Source: an uncultured Luminiphilus sp.
GTDB lineage: Bacteria > Pseudomonadota > Gammaproteobacteria > Pseudomonadales > Halieaceae
DNA: 64,000 nucleotides
Assembly: GCA_943789425.1 (NCBI GenBank)
Contig: CALSUB010000001.1
Location: 62,001-126,000, forward strand
Reading direction: 5' to 3'
Shown here: positions 17,023-24,787 of the stretch, piece after piece
How positions within the stretch are numbered: the first letter of the stretch is position 1
Layout: every line of letters begins with the position of its first letter
The notes under the pieces: model-generated
Told to the model about the DNA's origin: nothing
The model's input: the letters and a program-made list of their open reading frames with translations, nothing else
Databases searched by the model: none
Position numbers and translations under genes: made by a program

Positions 17023-17951
17023 CGCAGTCGCGTCTCAACATAATGATGTTCTAGCCACCTGATGTTGTCGGCTTCCTGCGGAGTGCAAGCGGCGAAACGA
17101 ATTGTCTGTCCTGGCCGTGCTTGAGCAAGGCGCACACAGTCGCTTTCAATGACGGCGCCGGGAATGGGATAGCCACCCATTGTTTGTCGATCTTTCATGA
17201 GGACGATAGGGTTTCCGTCGGGTGGAATTTGAATGGCGCCCTGGCAGGTTGCCTCTGACAGTAGCGACTCTACACCGGTCTTCAACGGAGGGCCATTGAG
17301 GGTAATCCCCATTCGATTGGCCTTCGAAGTAACCTCAAAGTGGTCCTCGTTGAGCCTTTGAATGAGCGCAGGGGCAAGCTCATCGTATTGGTAGCCCGGT
17401 ACGTAGCGAAGGGTCAAAACGGCTCTTTGTTCGATGCTGCACAGACCTGGGTCCGCGCCGTAAGTGTCGATGGGTGGTGCGCCGTCGCCCAGAGGGACCG
17501 TGTCTTGATCCCGAAGGTAACCGCCATGTAATCCGCCGATGCCCTCTCTCGGAGCGGTACTTCGACTGTTAAAAATGGGTTGAGTATCAAAGCCTCCTGA
17601 GACGTGGAGGTAACTATAGATGCCCTCTGAGGGCGGGCCGATGGTCAGTGTCTGACCGGCGCTGAGTGTCTGTATGGACCTCATAGGCACAGACTCGTTA
17701 TCAATCAATAGCATCGCTGGTGCGCCCGTGACCACCAGGGCGCAGTCGTGGGACGGCGTTGCCCTGACATTGCCATAAGCGATCTCGATAGCCGCCTCTC
17801 CAGCATGATGTCCGAGGCAATGCTGTCCAGCCTTTAATGCGAGGGGATCCATAGCGCCTGCGGCGGCAATGCCGGCGTGCAGGGTGCCGAGCCGACCACC
17901 GTCTTGTATGGTGGAGGCGATGCCTGCTTTGTCGAGGGTCAACGTTCTCAC
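17019..17951 (-). CDS. pxpC: 5-oxoprolinase subunit C (biotin-dependent carboxyltransferase family)
   Basis: Subunit of the ATP-dependent 5-oxoprolinase PxpABC, which opens 5-oxoproline to glutamate in the cytoplasm. The 310-residue protein has the AHS2 signatures STIQDGGRLG and AGAMDPLALKAGQ at its start, VTGAPAMLL, YLHVSGGFD, and RMGITLNGPPL with the GAIQIPPDGNP loop. AHS1 and AHS2 are also found fused in allophanate and urea carboxylases, but here the three separate pxp genes in order identify the oxoprolinase. It overlaps pxpB and the DUF4392 gene by 4 bases each, which points to coupled translation. Confidence 0.92.
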   Translation of the reverse strand: MRTLTLDKAGIASTIQDGGRLGTLHAGIAAAGAMDPLALKAGQHCLGHHAGEAAIEIAYGNVRATPSHDCALVVTGAPAMLLIDNESVPMRSIQTLSAGQTLTIGPPSEGIYSYLHVSGGFDTQPIFNSRSTAPREGIGGLHGGYLRDQDTVPLGDGAPPIDTYGADPGLCSIEQRAVLTLRYVPGYQYDELAPALIQRLNEDHFEVTSKANRMGITLNGPPLKTGVESLLSEATCQGAIQIPPDGNPIVLMKDRQTMGGYPIPGAVIESDCVRLAQARPGQTIRFAACTPQEADNIRWLEHHYVETRLR

Positions 17952-18643
17952 AGTTGCCCCCCAAGTGAGCGGTAGGTTTGCTCATCAATGGCCTCAAAGC
18001 GCACTGAATCCCCCACAGCCAGCGTGCTAACGGGCGTCGCGGCAAGGTCAAAAAGTGTGACCGGGCACGCGCCAATGATTCGCCACCCACCGGGCGACTC
18101 ACAGGGATAAACGGCCGTTTGTTGATCTGCGATGGCGACCGCGCCGGCGGGTACACGCTGTCGAGGCGTGCTCAGTCGCGGCGTTTTTAGGCGCGGATCC
18201 AGTGTGCCGAGGTAGCAAAATCCGGGGGCAAATCCAGTCGCGTAGGCGAAGTAAGGCGTTGCGCTGTGCAAGGTGGTCAGTGCGTCAACTGTCATGCCAA
18301 GGTCGTCGGCTAAAGTCACCAAGTCGGGCGCTACGGCTGGATCATAAAAAACCGGGAGCACCACGGTCTCTTTGCTGTCCGCAGCGTGGGTCTCTTGCGC
18401 GTCGCTCAGCGAGCGGGCTGTTTTTTCCAGCCAGGCAGTTACCTGGTCACGTTGCAAACTGAGTGGGGTAAAAAATAGTGTGAGGGTGGCATAGCCCACG
18501 ACGCTGTCACTGAGTGCGTTTAAAAAATAATCCTGCGCAGTGCGCTGCAGCTGCAGCAACAGTCGAGTCAGACGGGGGCTAGGCGGTTCCTGAAAACTCA
18601 GGCGCATCGCCGTGTCGCCGGCTGGTCCGATGGTAAATGACAT
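17948..18643 (-). CDS. pxpB: 5-oxoprolinase subunit B
   Basis: Kinase-like AHS1 subunit of 5-oxoprolinase, thought to phosphorylate 5-oxoproline with ATP. The 231-residue protein shows GDTAMRLSF at its start, the PVFYDPAVAPDL strand, YFAYATGFAPGFCYLG, and the characteristic KTPRLSTPRQRVPAGAV followed by YPCESPGGWRIIG. The gene starts directly after pxpA with no gap (18643/18644) and overlaps pxpC by 4 bases. Homologues in Bacillus were named KipI because they inhibit the sporulation kinase, but the operon context here supports the metabolic role. Confidence 0.93.
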   Translation of the reverse strand: MSFTIGPAGDTAMRLSFQEPPSPRLTRLLLQLQRTAQDYFLNALSDSVVGYATLTLFFTPLSLQRDQVTAWLEKTARSLSDAQETHAADSKETVVLPVFYDPAVAPDLVTLADDLGMTVDALTTLHSATPYFAYATGFAPGFCYLGTLDPRLKTPRLSTPRQRVPAGAVAIADQQTAVYPCESPGGWRIIGACPVTLFDLAATPVSTLAVGDSVRFEAIDEQTYRSLGGQL

Positions 18644-19384
18644 TTACGAGTGATCCAGGGCCTGTCGAATGGCGCGGATCATCTTCACTGCGCCCGGTGA
18701 ATCACTGTGAACGCACAACGTATCGGCACTAACGGGTATGCGTTTTCCCTTAGATGTTTTTAGTTTGTTGTGGGTGATGGCGATCGCTTGTTGCGCCGCC
18801 TCCTCAGGTGTCAGCACGGCACCGGGCTTGTCTCGGCTCAGAAGGAGCCCTCGGGTCGTGTAGCCACGGTCAGCAAACGCCTCATAACGCAAGTTGAGGC
18901 CGTGTTCTACGGCGAGCTGGACCGTTTTACGATCTCTCGGGGTGGCGAGGACCACGAGCTCTAAGCTGGCATGCCAACTAGCGGCCGCGCGCATGATGTC
19001 ATTCATGAGACTGGGGTCAGCGAGTATGGCGTGATACAGCGCACCATGGGCCTTGATGTAGGTAACGCGGCGACCGTGGGCGCGTGCAATACCGTCCAGT
19101 GCGCCCACTTGATAGTGAATCAAATCCACGAGTGCTTGCCCGCGGATATCCATTGCTCTGCGCCCGAAACCTTCTTTATCGGGGTATGAGACATGTGCGC
19201 CAATCTCGGTATCGTGCCTGCGCGCGAGCGCAACGCACTGACGCATTGTGCTGGGGTCACCCGCATGGCCGCCGCAGGCGATATTTGCCGCATCGATCAG
19301 GGGCATGATGCCTTCGTCATTACCCATCTTCCAGGGGCCAAAGCCTTCGCCCATATCGCAGTTTAATGTCAGCGGTTGGTTCAT
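18644..19384 (-). CDS. pxpA: 5-oxoprolinase subunit A (LamB/YcsF family)
   Basis: Subunit A of PxpABC, with a TIM-barrel-like fold, proposed to hydrolyse the phosphorylated 5-oxoproline. The 246-residue protein begins with the family hallmark LNCDMGEGFGPWKMGND, followed by ANIACGGHAGDP, IGAHVSYPD and YIKAHGALYH, with the metal and substrate residues Asp, Glu and His visible. Its ATG at 19384 overlaps the DUF1445 gene stop by 4 bases, so the whole run is probably one transcript. Known PxpA enzymes use the L form of 5-oxoproline; which enantiomer is used here cannot be told from sequence. Confidence 0.95.
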   Translation of the reverse strand: MNQPLTLNCDMGEGFGPWKMGNDEGIMPLIDAANIACGGHAGDPSTMRQCVALARRHDTEIGAHVSYPDKEGFGRRAMDIRGQALVDLIHYQVGALDGIARAHGRRVTYIKAHGALYHAILADPSLMNDIMRAAASWHASLELVVLATPRDRKTVQLAVEHGLNLRYEAFADRGYTTRGLLLSRDKPGAVLTPEEAAQQAIAITHNKLKTSKGKRIPVSADTLCVHSDSPGAVKMIRAIRQALDHS

Positions 19385-20181
19385 TGTGATATCGCCAAGT
19401 CGGTGTTTTTAAGATCGGTCACAAGCATGTGGCCGGGTTCGTGGGTGATCGCCATTGGCAATTTGGCCGCCTCAAGTGCCACCTGAGGCGTGACACCGCA
19501 GGCCCAAAATACCGGCATATCGGTGGGGTGCAGGGTGACGGGGTCGCCAAAATCAGGGTTGCCGAGATCATCAATGCCGAGGTGGCCAGGATCCCCGATA
19601 TGGATGGGCGCGCCATGAACGGACGGAAAGCGAGCACAAATTTGAATCGCTTCAATGGCGTCGGCCGCTGGCATGGGACGCATGCTGACCACCATATTGC
19701 CCGCGAAGGGGCCAGCTGGGGTACAGGGGATATTAGTGCGGTACATCGGGACGTTGACTCCCTCAATGATATTGCGAATGGCTATGCCTGCACCGATGAG
19801 TGCCTCCTCAAAAGAAAAGGAGCAGCCAAGCGCAAAAGCGACCCAGTCATCCTCCCAGACGTGCGTCACGTTGTCACATCGTTCGGTGAGCATGCCGTCT
19901 CGCCAGATTCGATACTGGGGGAGGTCAGTGCGTATATCGATGTCCTGTGCCAAAGCCTTCAGCGCGACCGAGCCGGGTGCCTCGCTCATTGCGAGCAGCG
20001 GGCAGGGGCGAGGATTGTGTTCGCAAAAGCCCAGAAAGTGATGCGCTGAATCGGCGGGCATCATCACGACGTTGCACTGGACGTACCCGGGCGCCCGCCC
20101 TGACGTCGGCTCGACGAAGTCCCCTGTGCGGCAGAGGCGCCTGATATCGAGGCCAGATTCGCTGTCGCAGGTCACTACCAT
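19381..20181 (-). CDS. DUF1445 putative hydro-lyase / D-glutamate cyclase N-terminal-type protein
   Basis: A 266-residue member of the DUF1445 family, annotated as putative hydro-lyase. The same domain is the N-terminal half of mammalian D-glutamate cyclase. Visible features are TSGRAPGYVQCNVVMMP near residue 26, FALGCSFSFEEAL with its cysteine, PMYRTNIPC, the FAGNMVVSMRPM loop, and the C-terminal FWACGVTPQVAL and ITHEPGHMLVTD. It is the first gene of the seven-gene operon and is divergent from an acyl-CoA ligase gene. ATG at 20181 has GGAG immediately before it with no spacing; GTG at 20175 is 6 bases past that site and may be the true start. Confidence 0.85.
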   Translation of the reverse strand: MVVTCDSESGLDIRRLCRTGDFVEPTSGRAPGYVQCNVVMMPADSAHHFLGFCEHNPRPCPLLAMSEAPGSVALKALAQDIDIRTDLPQYRIWRDGMLTERCDNVTHVWEDDWVAFALGCSFSFEEALIGAGIAIRNIIEGVNVPMYRTNIPCTPAGPFAGNMVVSMRPMPAADAIEAIQICARFPSVHGAPIHIGDPGHLGIDDLGNPDFGDPVTLHPTDMPVFWACGVTPQVALEAAKLPMAITHEPGHMLVTDLKNTDLAISQ

Positions 20182-20236
20182 CTCCAGTCCGAACTTGTAT
20201 AGTTAGGGCGAATGATAATCTGAAATAGAGGCAGCC

Positions 20237-21763
20237 ATGACGCATTTTTCGACTTATGCTATCGAGACGCCAGATCGACCGGCCTACATAATGGCCAACT
20301 CCGGCGAGACGGTGACCTATGGGCAGTTGGATCGTCGGTCGAACCAAATTGCCCACCTATTGCGCTCACTGGGGCTGAGACCGGGCGACCATATCGCCAT
20401 GATGCTCAAAAACTGTCCTGAGTTCCTGCAGGTGGCGCAGGCGGCCAATCGCGCCGGAATCATTTTTACGCCAATCAGTACTCATCTCAAGAAAGACGAG
20501 ACGGCCTACATCATCAATAACTGTCAGGCCAAAGTTTTCATTGCGTCATCTAGTCTCTCTGCTGTGGCGTCAGAGGCATCACGGAGCGCGGCGGGATTAG
20601 TGCGCTGCCTTAGTGTTGGGGGCGATATCGAGGGCTTTGATGCATTAACTGGGTTGTTAGACGAGTGCCCAGAGATACCGATTGAAGATGAGTGTTTGGG
20701 TGCTCCCATGCTGTATTCGTCAGGAACAACCGGCAAACCGAAGGGGGTATTCTGGCAGCCCCATTCGGATAGCATTCAGGCACCTCATCCTCTAGCCGGC
20801 AGTATTGGTGCTTTTTTTGGCTTCGATGAAAAGACCGTCTATCTGTCGCCTGCGCCGCTCTACCATGCGGCCCCGTTGCACTACAACCTGATGGTGCTGG
20901 GAATGGGTGGGACCTCCGTAATCATGGAGCAATTTGACCCCGAGCGGTCGTTAGCCCTCATCGAGCAATATCAGATAACCCACAGTCAGTGGGTGCCCAT
21001 CATGTTCGTGCGCATGCTCAAATTGCCAGAGGCGAACCGTTCTGGGTATGACCTGAGCTCTATGAAAGTAGCGATTCATGCGGCAGCGCCATGCCCGATC
21101 GACATCAAGGAGCAAATGATTGATTGGTGGGGTCAGGTCATCGTCGAATACTATGCCGCGAGCGAGTCGATCGGCTTTACCATTATCGATTCTGCGGCAT
21201 GGCTCACACACAAAGGCTCGGTGGGTCGGCCCCTGTTTGGTGATCCTAGAATCGTTGGTGAGGATGGCGAGGTATTGGCGACGGGCGAAGTTGGTGAAAT
21301 TTATTTTGCCGATAGCCGACCCTTTGAGTATTTCGATGAGCCGGAGAAGACCCGCGAGGCTTTCAACGATCAGGGCTGGGCGACCACCGGTGATATGGGT
21401 TATCTCGATGAGGAGGGGTTCCTCTATCTGACAGACCGTAAAAACTTCACCATCATCACCGGGGGGGTCAACGTCTACCCCGCGGAAATAGAGGGGCTTT
21501 TGGTGTCTCACGACAAAGTGGCGGATGCGGCAGTATTTGGGGTGCCCCATCCTGAGTATGGTGAGGCGGTGACCGCCGTTATTCAGCCGGTCAACTGGGC
21601 CGATGCGACGGAGCAAACCGCTGCCGAGTTAACGGAGTGGATGCGAGATCGACTCTCTAGTATCAAGGTACCCAAGACCATCGATTTTTTGGAGCAGCTG
21701 CCCAGAATGGATAATGGAAAACTGTACAAGCGACATTTGCTCGATTCGTACACGGCAGCGTAA
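20237..21763 (+). CDS. AMP-forming acyl-CoA synthetase
   Basis: Activates a carboxylic acid to its CoA thioester through an acyl-adenylate. The 508-residue protein has the P-loop-like YSSGTTGKPKG near residue 157, the EYYAASESIGF region, TTGDMGYLDEEGFLYLTDR, and the C-terminal catalytic lysine in MDNGKLYKR. The segment ITGGVNVYPAEIE is the hinge region of the family. The substrate is unknown; it groups by look with FadD3/FadD13-like ligases rather than acetyl-CoA synthetase. It starts the plus-strand acyl-CoA region, 55 bases from the divergent DUF1445 gene, with an AGAGGCAG ribosome-binding site before ATG 20237. Confidence 0.9.
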   Translation: MTHFSTYAIETPDRPAYIMANSGETVTYGQLDRRSNQIAHLLRSLGLRPGDHIAMMLKNCPEFLQVAQAANRAGIIFTPISTHLKKDETAYIINNCQAKVFIASSSLSAVASEASRSAAGLVRCLSVGGDIEGFDALTGLLDECPEIPIEDECLGAPMLYSSGTTGKPKGVFWQPHSDSIQAPHPLAGSIGAFFGFDEKTVYLSPAPLYHAAPLHYNLMVLGMGGTSVIMEQFDPERSLALIEQYQITHSQWVPIMFVRMLKLPEANRSGYDLSSMKVAIHAAAPCPIDIKEQMIDWWGQVIVEYYAASESIGFTIIDSAAWLTHKGSVGRPLFGDPRIVGEDGEVLATGEVGEIYFADSRPFEYFDEPEKTREAFNDQGWATTGDMGYLDEEGFLYLTDRKNFTIITGGVNVYPAEIEGLLVSHDKVADAAVFGVPHPEYGEAVTAVIQPVNWADATEQTAAELTEWMRDRLSSIKVPKTIDFLEQLPRMDNGKLYKRHLLDSYTAA

Positions 21764-21864
21764 CCATCCACTGAGTCTTTTTGTGACTGTCAAGCTGGCA
21801 TGCGCGGAAGCTAGGCCCTATGCTAGGACATCCGCACAGCGGCAGCGATCGAGGGGAGTGGTAC

Positions 21865-23505
21865 GTGACTGTCAAGACTGAGCTACGCGAACTTGAGCAA
21901 GGGATGGACTCTGCCGAGTCTTATCAGGGCTGGCTAGAGGCGGCTCACGCCCACGATGAGTTAACGGGCATGTCCGAGTGGCGTGAGGAGGAAGCCTCTA
22001 GTCTGTATGACCACGCGCAGATCCGCTATCGGCTGGACCGCCTCCGCAAATTCCGCAAAAAGAAAGACTGGACGGGTCTTTTGTATTCCCTCAACGAGGG
22101 AATACACGGCAACATGGGCGGCATGGGTAAAAGTGTACTGTACCGACAGGCAAAGGCGGGCACAAAAACCCTGATTGAGCAGTACATCACGGAGATTGAC
22201 GAGGCCTTGCGGTTGATCGCAGAGTTGCCCGACGATGTAATCGCAACGCAGCAAAAATTAGACTTCTTTTACCGCAGTAACGTCTGCTATGGCCGCTCGG
22301 CCTTAATGCTGAGTGGGGGCGGCGTACTTGGATTTTTGCATTTGGGTGTGGTGGGTGAGTTATTGCGGCAAGAGTTACTGCCCCGTGTGGTGTCTGGTTC
22401 CAGTGCCGGGTCGATTGTTGCTGCGGCGCTCGCCGCGTATACCGATGAAGAGATGAAAGATGCCGACCTGATCGGGTTGATGGAAATGGGCGGTACTGAC
22501 ACCAAGAACTTCATTCGGCGATGGTTTTCGGGTAAGGGGGGTCGCTTTACTGCCGAAGATACCGCTCAGCTTATCGAAGCAACCATTCCCGATCTCACTT
22601 TCGCAGAGGCCTATGCGAAGACCGGCAGGCAGGTCAGCATTACGGTAGCGCCCGCAGAGCCGCATCAACGCTCCCGATTGCTGAATGCGGTGTCCTCTCC
22701 CAATGTCTACCTTAGATCGGCGGCCATGGCCTCTTGTGCAATACCCGGGGTGTTTCCAGCGGTGATGCTGGAGGCCAAGAACGAGCATGGAGAGGCGCAA
22801 CCCTATCTGCCGGCGCGGCGCTGGGTAGATGGTTCGGTCGCAGACGACTTGCCGGCGAAGCGGCTGTCTCGGCTATTTTCGACCAACCACTACATCGTCA
22901 GTATGGTGAATCCCATCGCCCGCGCATTTTTGCCCCGCGACGATAAAGCGAGACCGCTGCGGCAAGCGGCGACGTCTTTGGGGATGGGTATTGGTCGCGA
23001 AATGCTGAATTTTTATCGTGGTGTCGCAAAGAGATATGGCGATAATTGGCCAAAATTCAACATGATGCTACACGGAGTTCATGGATTGCTTGACCAAGAA
23101 TATTCCGGCGATATCAACATAGTCCCCAGGTTTCGCTTACAAAACCCAGTGCAGCTGATCACGCAACCGAGTGAGCAGGAGCTGCGAACCCTGGTGCGAG
23201 AGGGTGAGCGAGCTGCCTACAGTCGGATTGAGTCGATTCGGCAATGCACGCGGATTTCGAGCACGCTAGAAGAGATCCTGCATCGGTTCGAGTACGGTGA
23301 TTTAAGACCGGCTCCCGGCACCTACCGGCGGCCTAAAAGCTCCCGCCGCCGCCCGCCACCCACTGCAGTGCAGATGAAAGCCTTAAAAGCTGAGGTGAGT
23401 GCAGCCCGCGTGAGCAGCCAAGCCCGGCGCGACAAGCGAGTGCAGAAGAGCAGCGGTGTCACGGCCAAGAGATCCGGCATGAGCCGGCGCGGCGCCTTGG
23501 CGTAA
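21865..23505 (+). CDS. Patatin-like phospholipase with DUF3336 domain
   Basis: A serine acyl hydrolase related to yeast and plant triacylglycerol lipases (TGL3/4/5, SDP1 type). The N-terminal DUF3336 region (about residues 10-145) is followed by the patatin domain. That domain has the oxyanion loop LSGGGVLGFLHLG, the nucleophile motif GSSAG and the dyad aspartate in WVDGSVADD. The C-terminus (last 60 residues) is very Arg/Lys/Ser-rich and probably disordered. GTG at 21865 is preferred because GAGGGGAG lies 6 bases before it; a longer frame begins at ATG 21820. The likely role is release of fatty acids from storage or membrane lipid, feeding the acyl-CoA genes on either side. Confidence 0.88.
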   Translation: MTVKTELRELEQGMDSAESYQGWLEAAHAHDELTGMSEWREEEASSLYDHAQIRYRLDRLRKFRKKKDWTGLLYSLNEGIHGNMGGMGKSVLYRQAKAGTKTLIEQYITEIDEALRLIAELPDDVIATQQKLDFFYRSNVCYGRSALMLSGGGVLGFLHLGVVGELLRQELLPRVVSGSSAGSIVAAALAAYTDEEMKDADLIGLMEMGGTDTKNFIRRWFSGKGGRFTAEDTAQLIEATIPDLTFAEAYAKTGRQVSITVAPAEPHQRSRLLNAVSSPNVYLRSAAMASCAIPGVFPAVMLEAKNEHGEAQPYLPARRWVDGSVADDLPAKRLSRLFSTNHYIVSMVNPIARAFLPRDDKARPLRQAATSLGMGIGREMLNFYRGVAKRYGDNWPKFNMMLHGVHGLLDQEYSGDINIVPRFRLQNPVQLITQPSEQELRTLVREGERAAYSRIESIRQCTRISSTLEEILHRFEYGDLRPAPGTYRRPKSSRRRPPPTAVQMKALKAEVSAARVSSQARRDKRVQKSSGVTAKRSGMSRRGALA

Positions 23506-23553
23506 CCGGGCGTTACGATGCGGGCGGGCCATCGCGCGCCGAACAGTTCGGGG

Positions 23554-24579
23554 CTACGCGCTTTGCTTGATGTAGCCGGCACCCAGTGCGGCGAGAGGCC
23601 CGACCATCACTGCACGACTATCTGCCTCAGCACTCGATGCCGTACCGATTAAGGCGCGCTTCTTGATGCCTTGTAGGATGGCGGCGATTCTAAAAAAGCA
23701 AAAGGCCATGTAGAACGGCCAGTGGTCAATGCCTGATCGGCCGGTTCTTTGACAATAGGCCTCAATATACGCCTCGTCTGACGGTATCATGAGCGCGCCG
23801 CGCTCTACGCCTTCCAGCCCGACCATGCCGCCCTCTCTGGGGAACTGCCACGCCATCAATTGATAGGCGAGGTCGGCAAGCGGATCTCCCAGTGTGGACA
23901 GCTCCCAATCGAGAATGCCAATGATTTTTGGCTCCGTGGGATGAAAGATCATATTGTCGATCCGGTAATCACCGTGGACCAGCGCAATGGTTTCTCCCCC
24001 TGCCGGGATATTATCCGGGAGCCAGTCAATCAGCGCTTCCATTTCGGCGACTGACTCGGTCTCTGAAGCCCGGTATTGCTTTGTCCAACGGCCGATTTGC
24101 CGAGCATAATAATTGCCGGGTTTGCCATAGTCACTGAGCCCAACCGCATCGACATCGACTGAGTGCAGTGCGGCGAGGACGCGGTTCATTTCGTCGTAGA
24201 TCGCCGCGCGATCGGCGTCTCCGACCTCTGGAACGGTGGGATCCCAGAAAATACGGCCTTCTAAATGCTCCATAACGTAGAACATTGAGCCAATCAGGCT
24301 GTCGTCCTCGCAGAGTGCGACCACCTTCGGTACGGGTACGTCCGTGTTTGCTAAGGCGTCGAGCACGCGAAACTCTCTATCGACGGCATGGGCTGATGCG
24401 AGCAGCTCGCCCGGTGGCTTGCGTCGCAGGACGTAGTGTTGTGCGCCGGCAGTCAGCTTGAACGTGGGGTTGGATTGCCCGCCTGCGAATTTATCGGCGG
24501 ATAACGCGCCCTCGAATGGGGGTACTTTTCCTCGCAACCATGGTTCAAGTTTTGCTAGATCTAGTTCTTGTGCGCTCAT
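23554..24579 (-). CDS. Phosphotransferase family protein (ACAD10/APH-like)
   Basis: A 341-residue protein with the aminoglycoside-phosphotransferase / choline-kinase fold. The catalytic loop LVHGDYRIDNMIF and the metal-binding GILDWELSTLGDPLADLAY are both present, with FAGGQSNPTFKLT as the nucleotide-binding start. This subfamily is fused to or encoded beside acyl-CoA dehydrogenases (as in human ACAD10/ACAD11) and is thought to phosphorylate hydroxy-acyl-CoA intermediates. The nearby dehydrogenase gene fits that. ATG at 24579 with an AAGGAA ribosome-binding site is chosen over the longer frame to 24639. It is not an antibiotic-resistance enzyme by context. Confidence 0.85.
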   Translation of the reverse strand: MSAQELDLAKLEPWLRGKVPPFEGALSADKFAGGQSNPTFKLTAGAQHYVLRRKPPGELLASAHAVDREFRVLDALANTDVPVPKVVALCEDDSLIGSMFYVMEHLEGRIFWDPTVPEVGDADRAAIYDEMNRVLAALHSVDVDAVGLSDYGKPGNYYARQIGRWTKQYRASETESVAEMEALIDWLPDNIPAGGETIALVHGDYRIDNMIFHPTEPKIIGILDWELSTLGDPLADLAYQLMAWQFPREGGMVGLEGVERGALMIPSDEAYIEAYCQRTGRSGIDHWPFYMAFCFFRIAAILQGIKKRALIGTASSAEADSRAVMVGPLAALGAGYIKQSA

Positions 24580-24787
24580 GGGGTTCCTTTTTGACGGGGC
24601 GATAGTCGTTGAGTGGATCGCGGGCCGTGGCGTTTTCATGGCCCAGCTTATTCGCTGGGCATGATACAGGCCAAAATGGTGCTGTTGTGAACTGGTTGCC
24701 GCGAGGTCATTAGGGTATCTTGCGGGGGCTTATCAATTCAACTTGAACCACCACATCACACTCACGGTTATGGGGAGCGCAATAGGT

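Noticed and set aside
20188-20224. GAACTT followed by TCTGA between the DUF1445 and acyl-CoA ligase genes, resembling a sigma-E promoter
   Set aside because: The gap is about 22 bases instead of 16, which is outside the usable range.
20951-21616. A 221-codon minus-strand frame inside the acyl-CoA ligase gene
   Set aside because: It mirrors a real ANL-family gene and shows no family pattern.
23554-24579. Aminoglycoside resistance gene
   Set aside because: The fold is shared, but the acyl-CoA dehydrogenase and ligase neighbours identify an ACAD10-type phosphotransferase.
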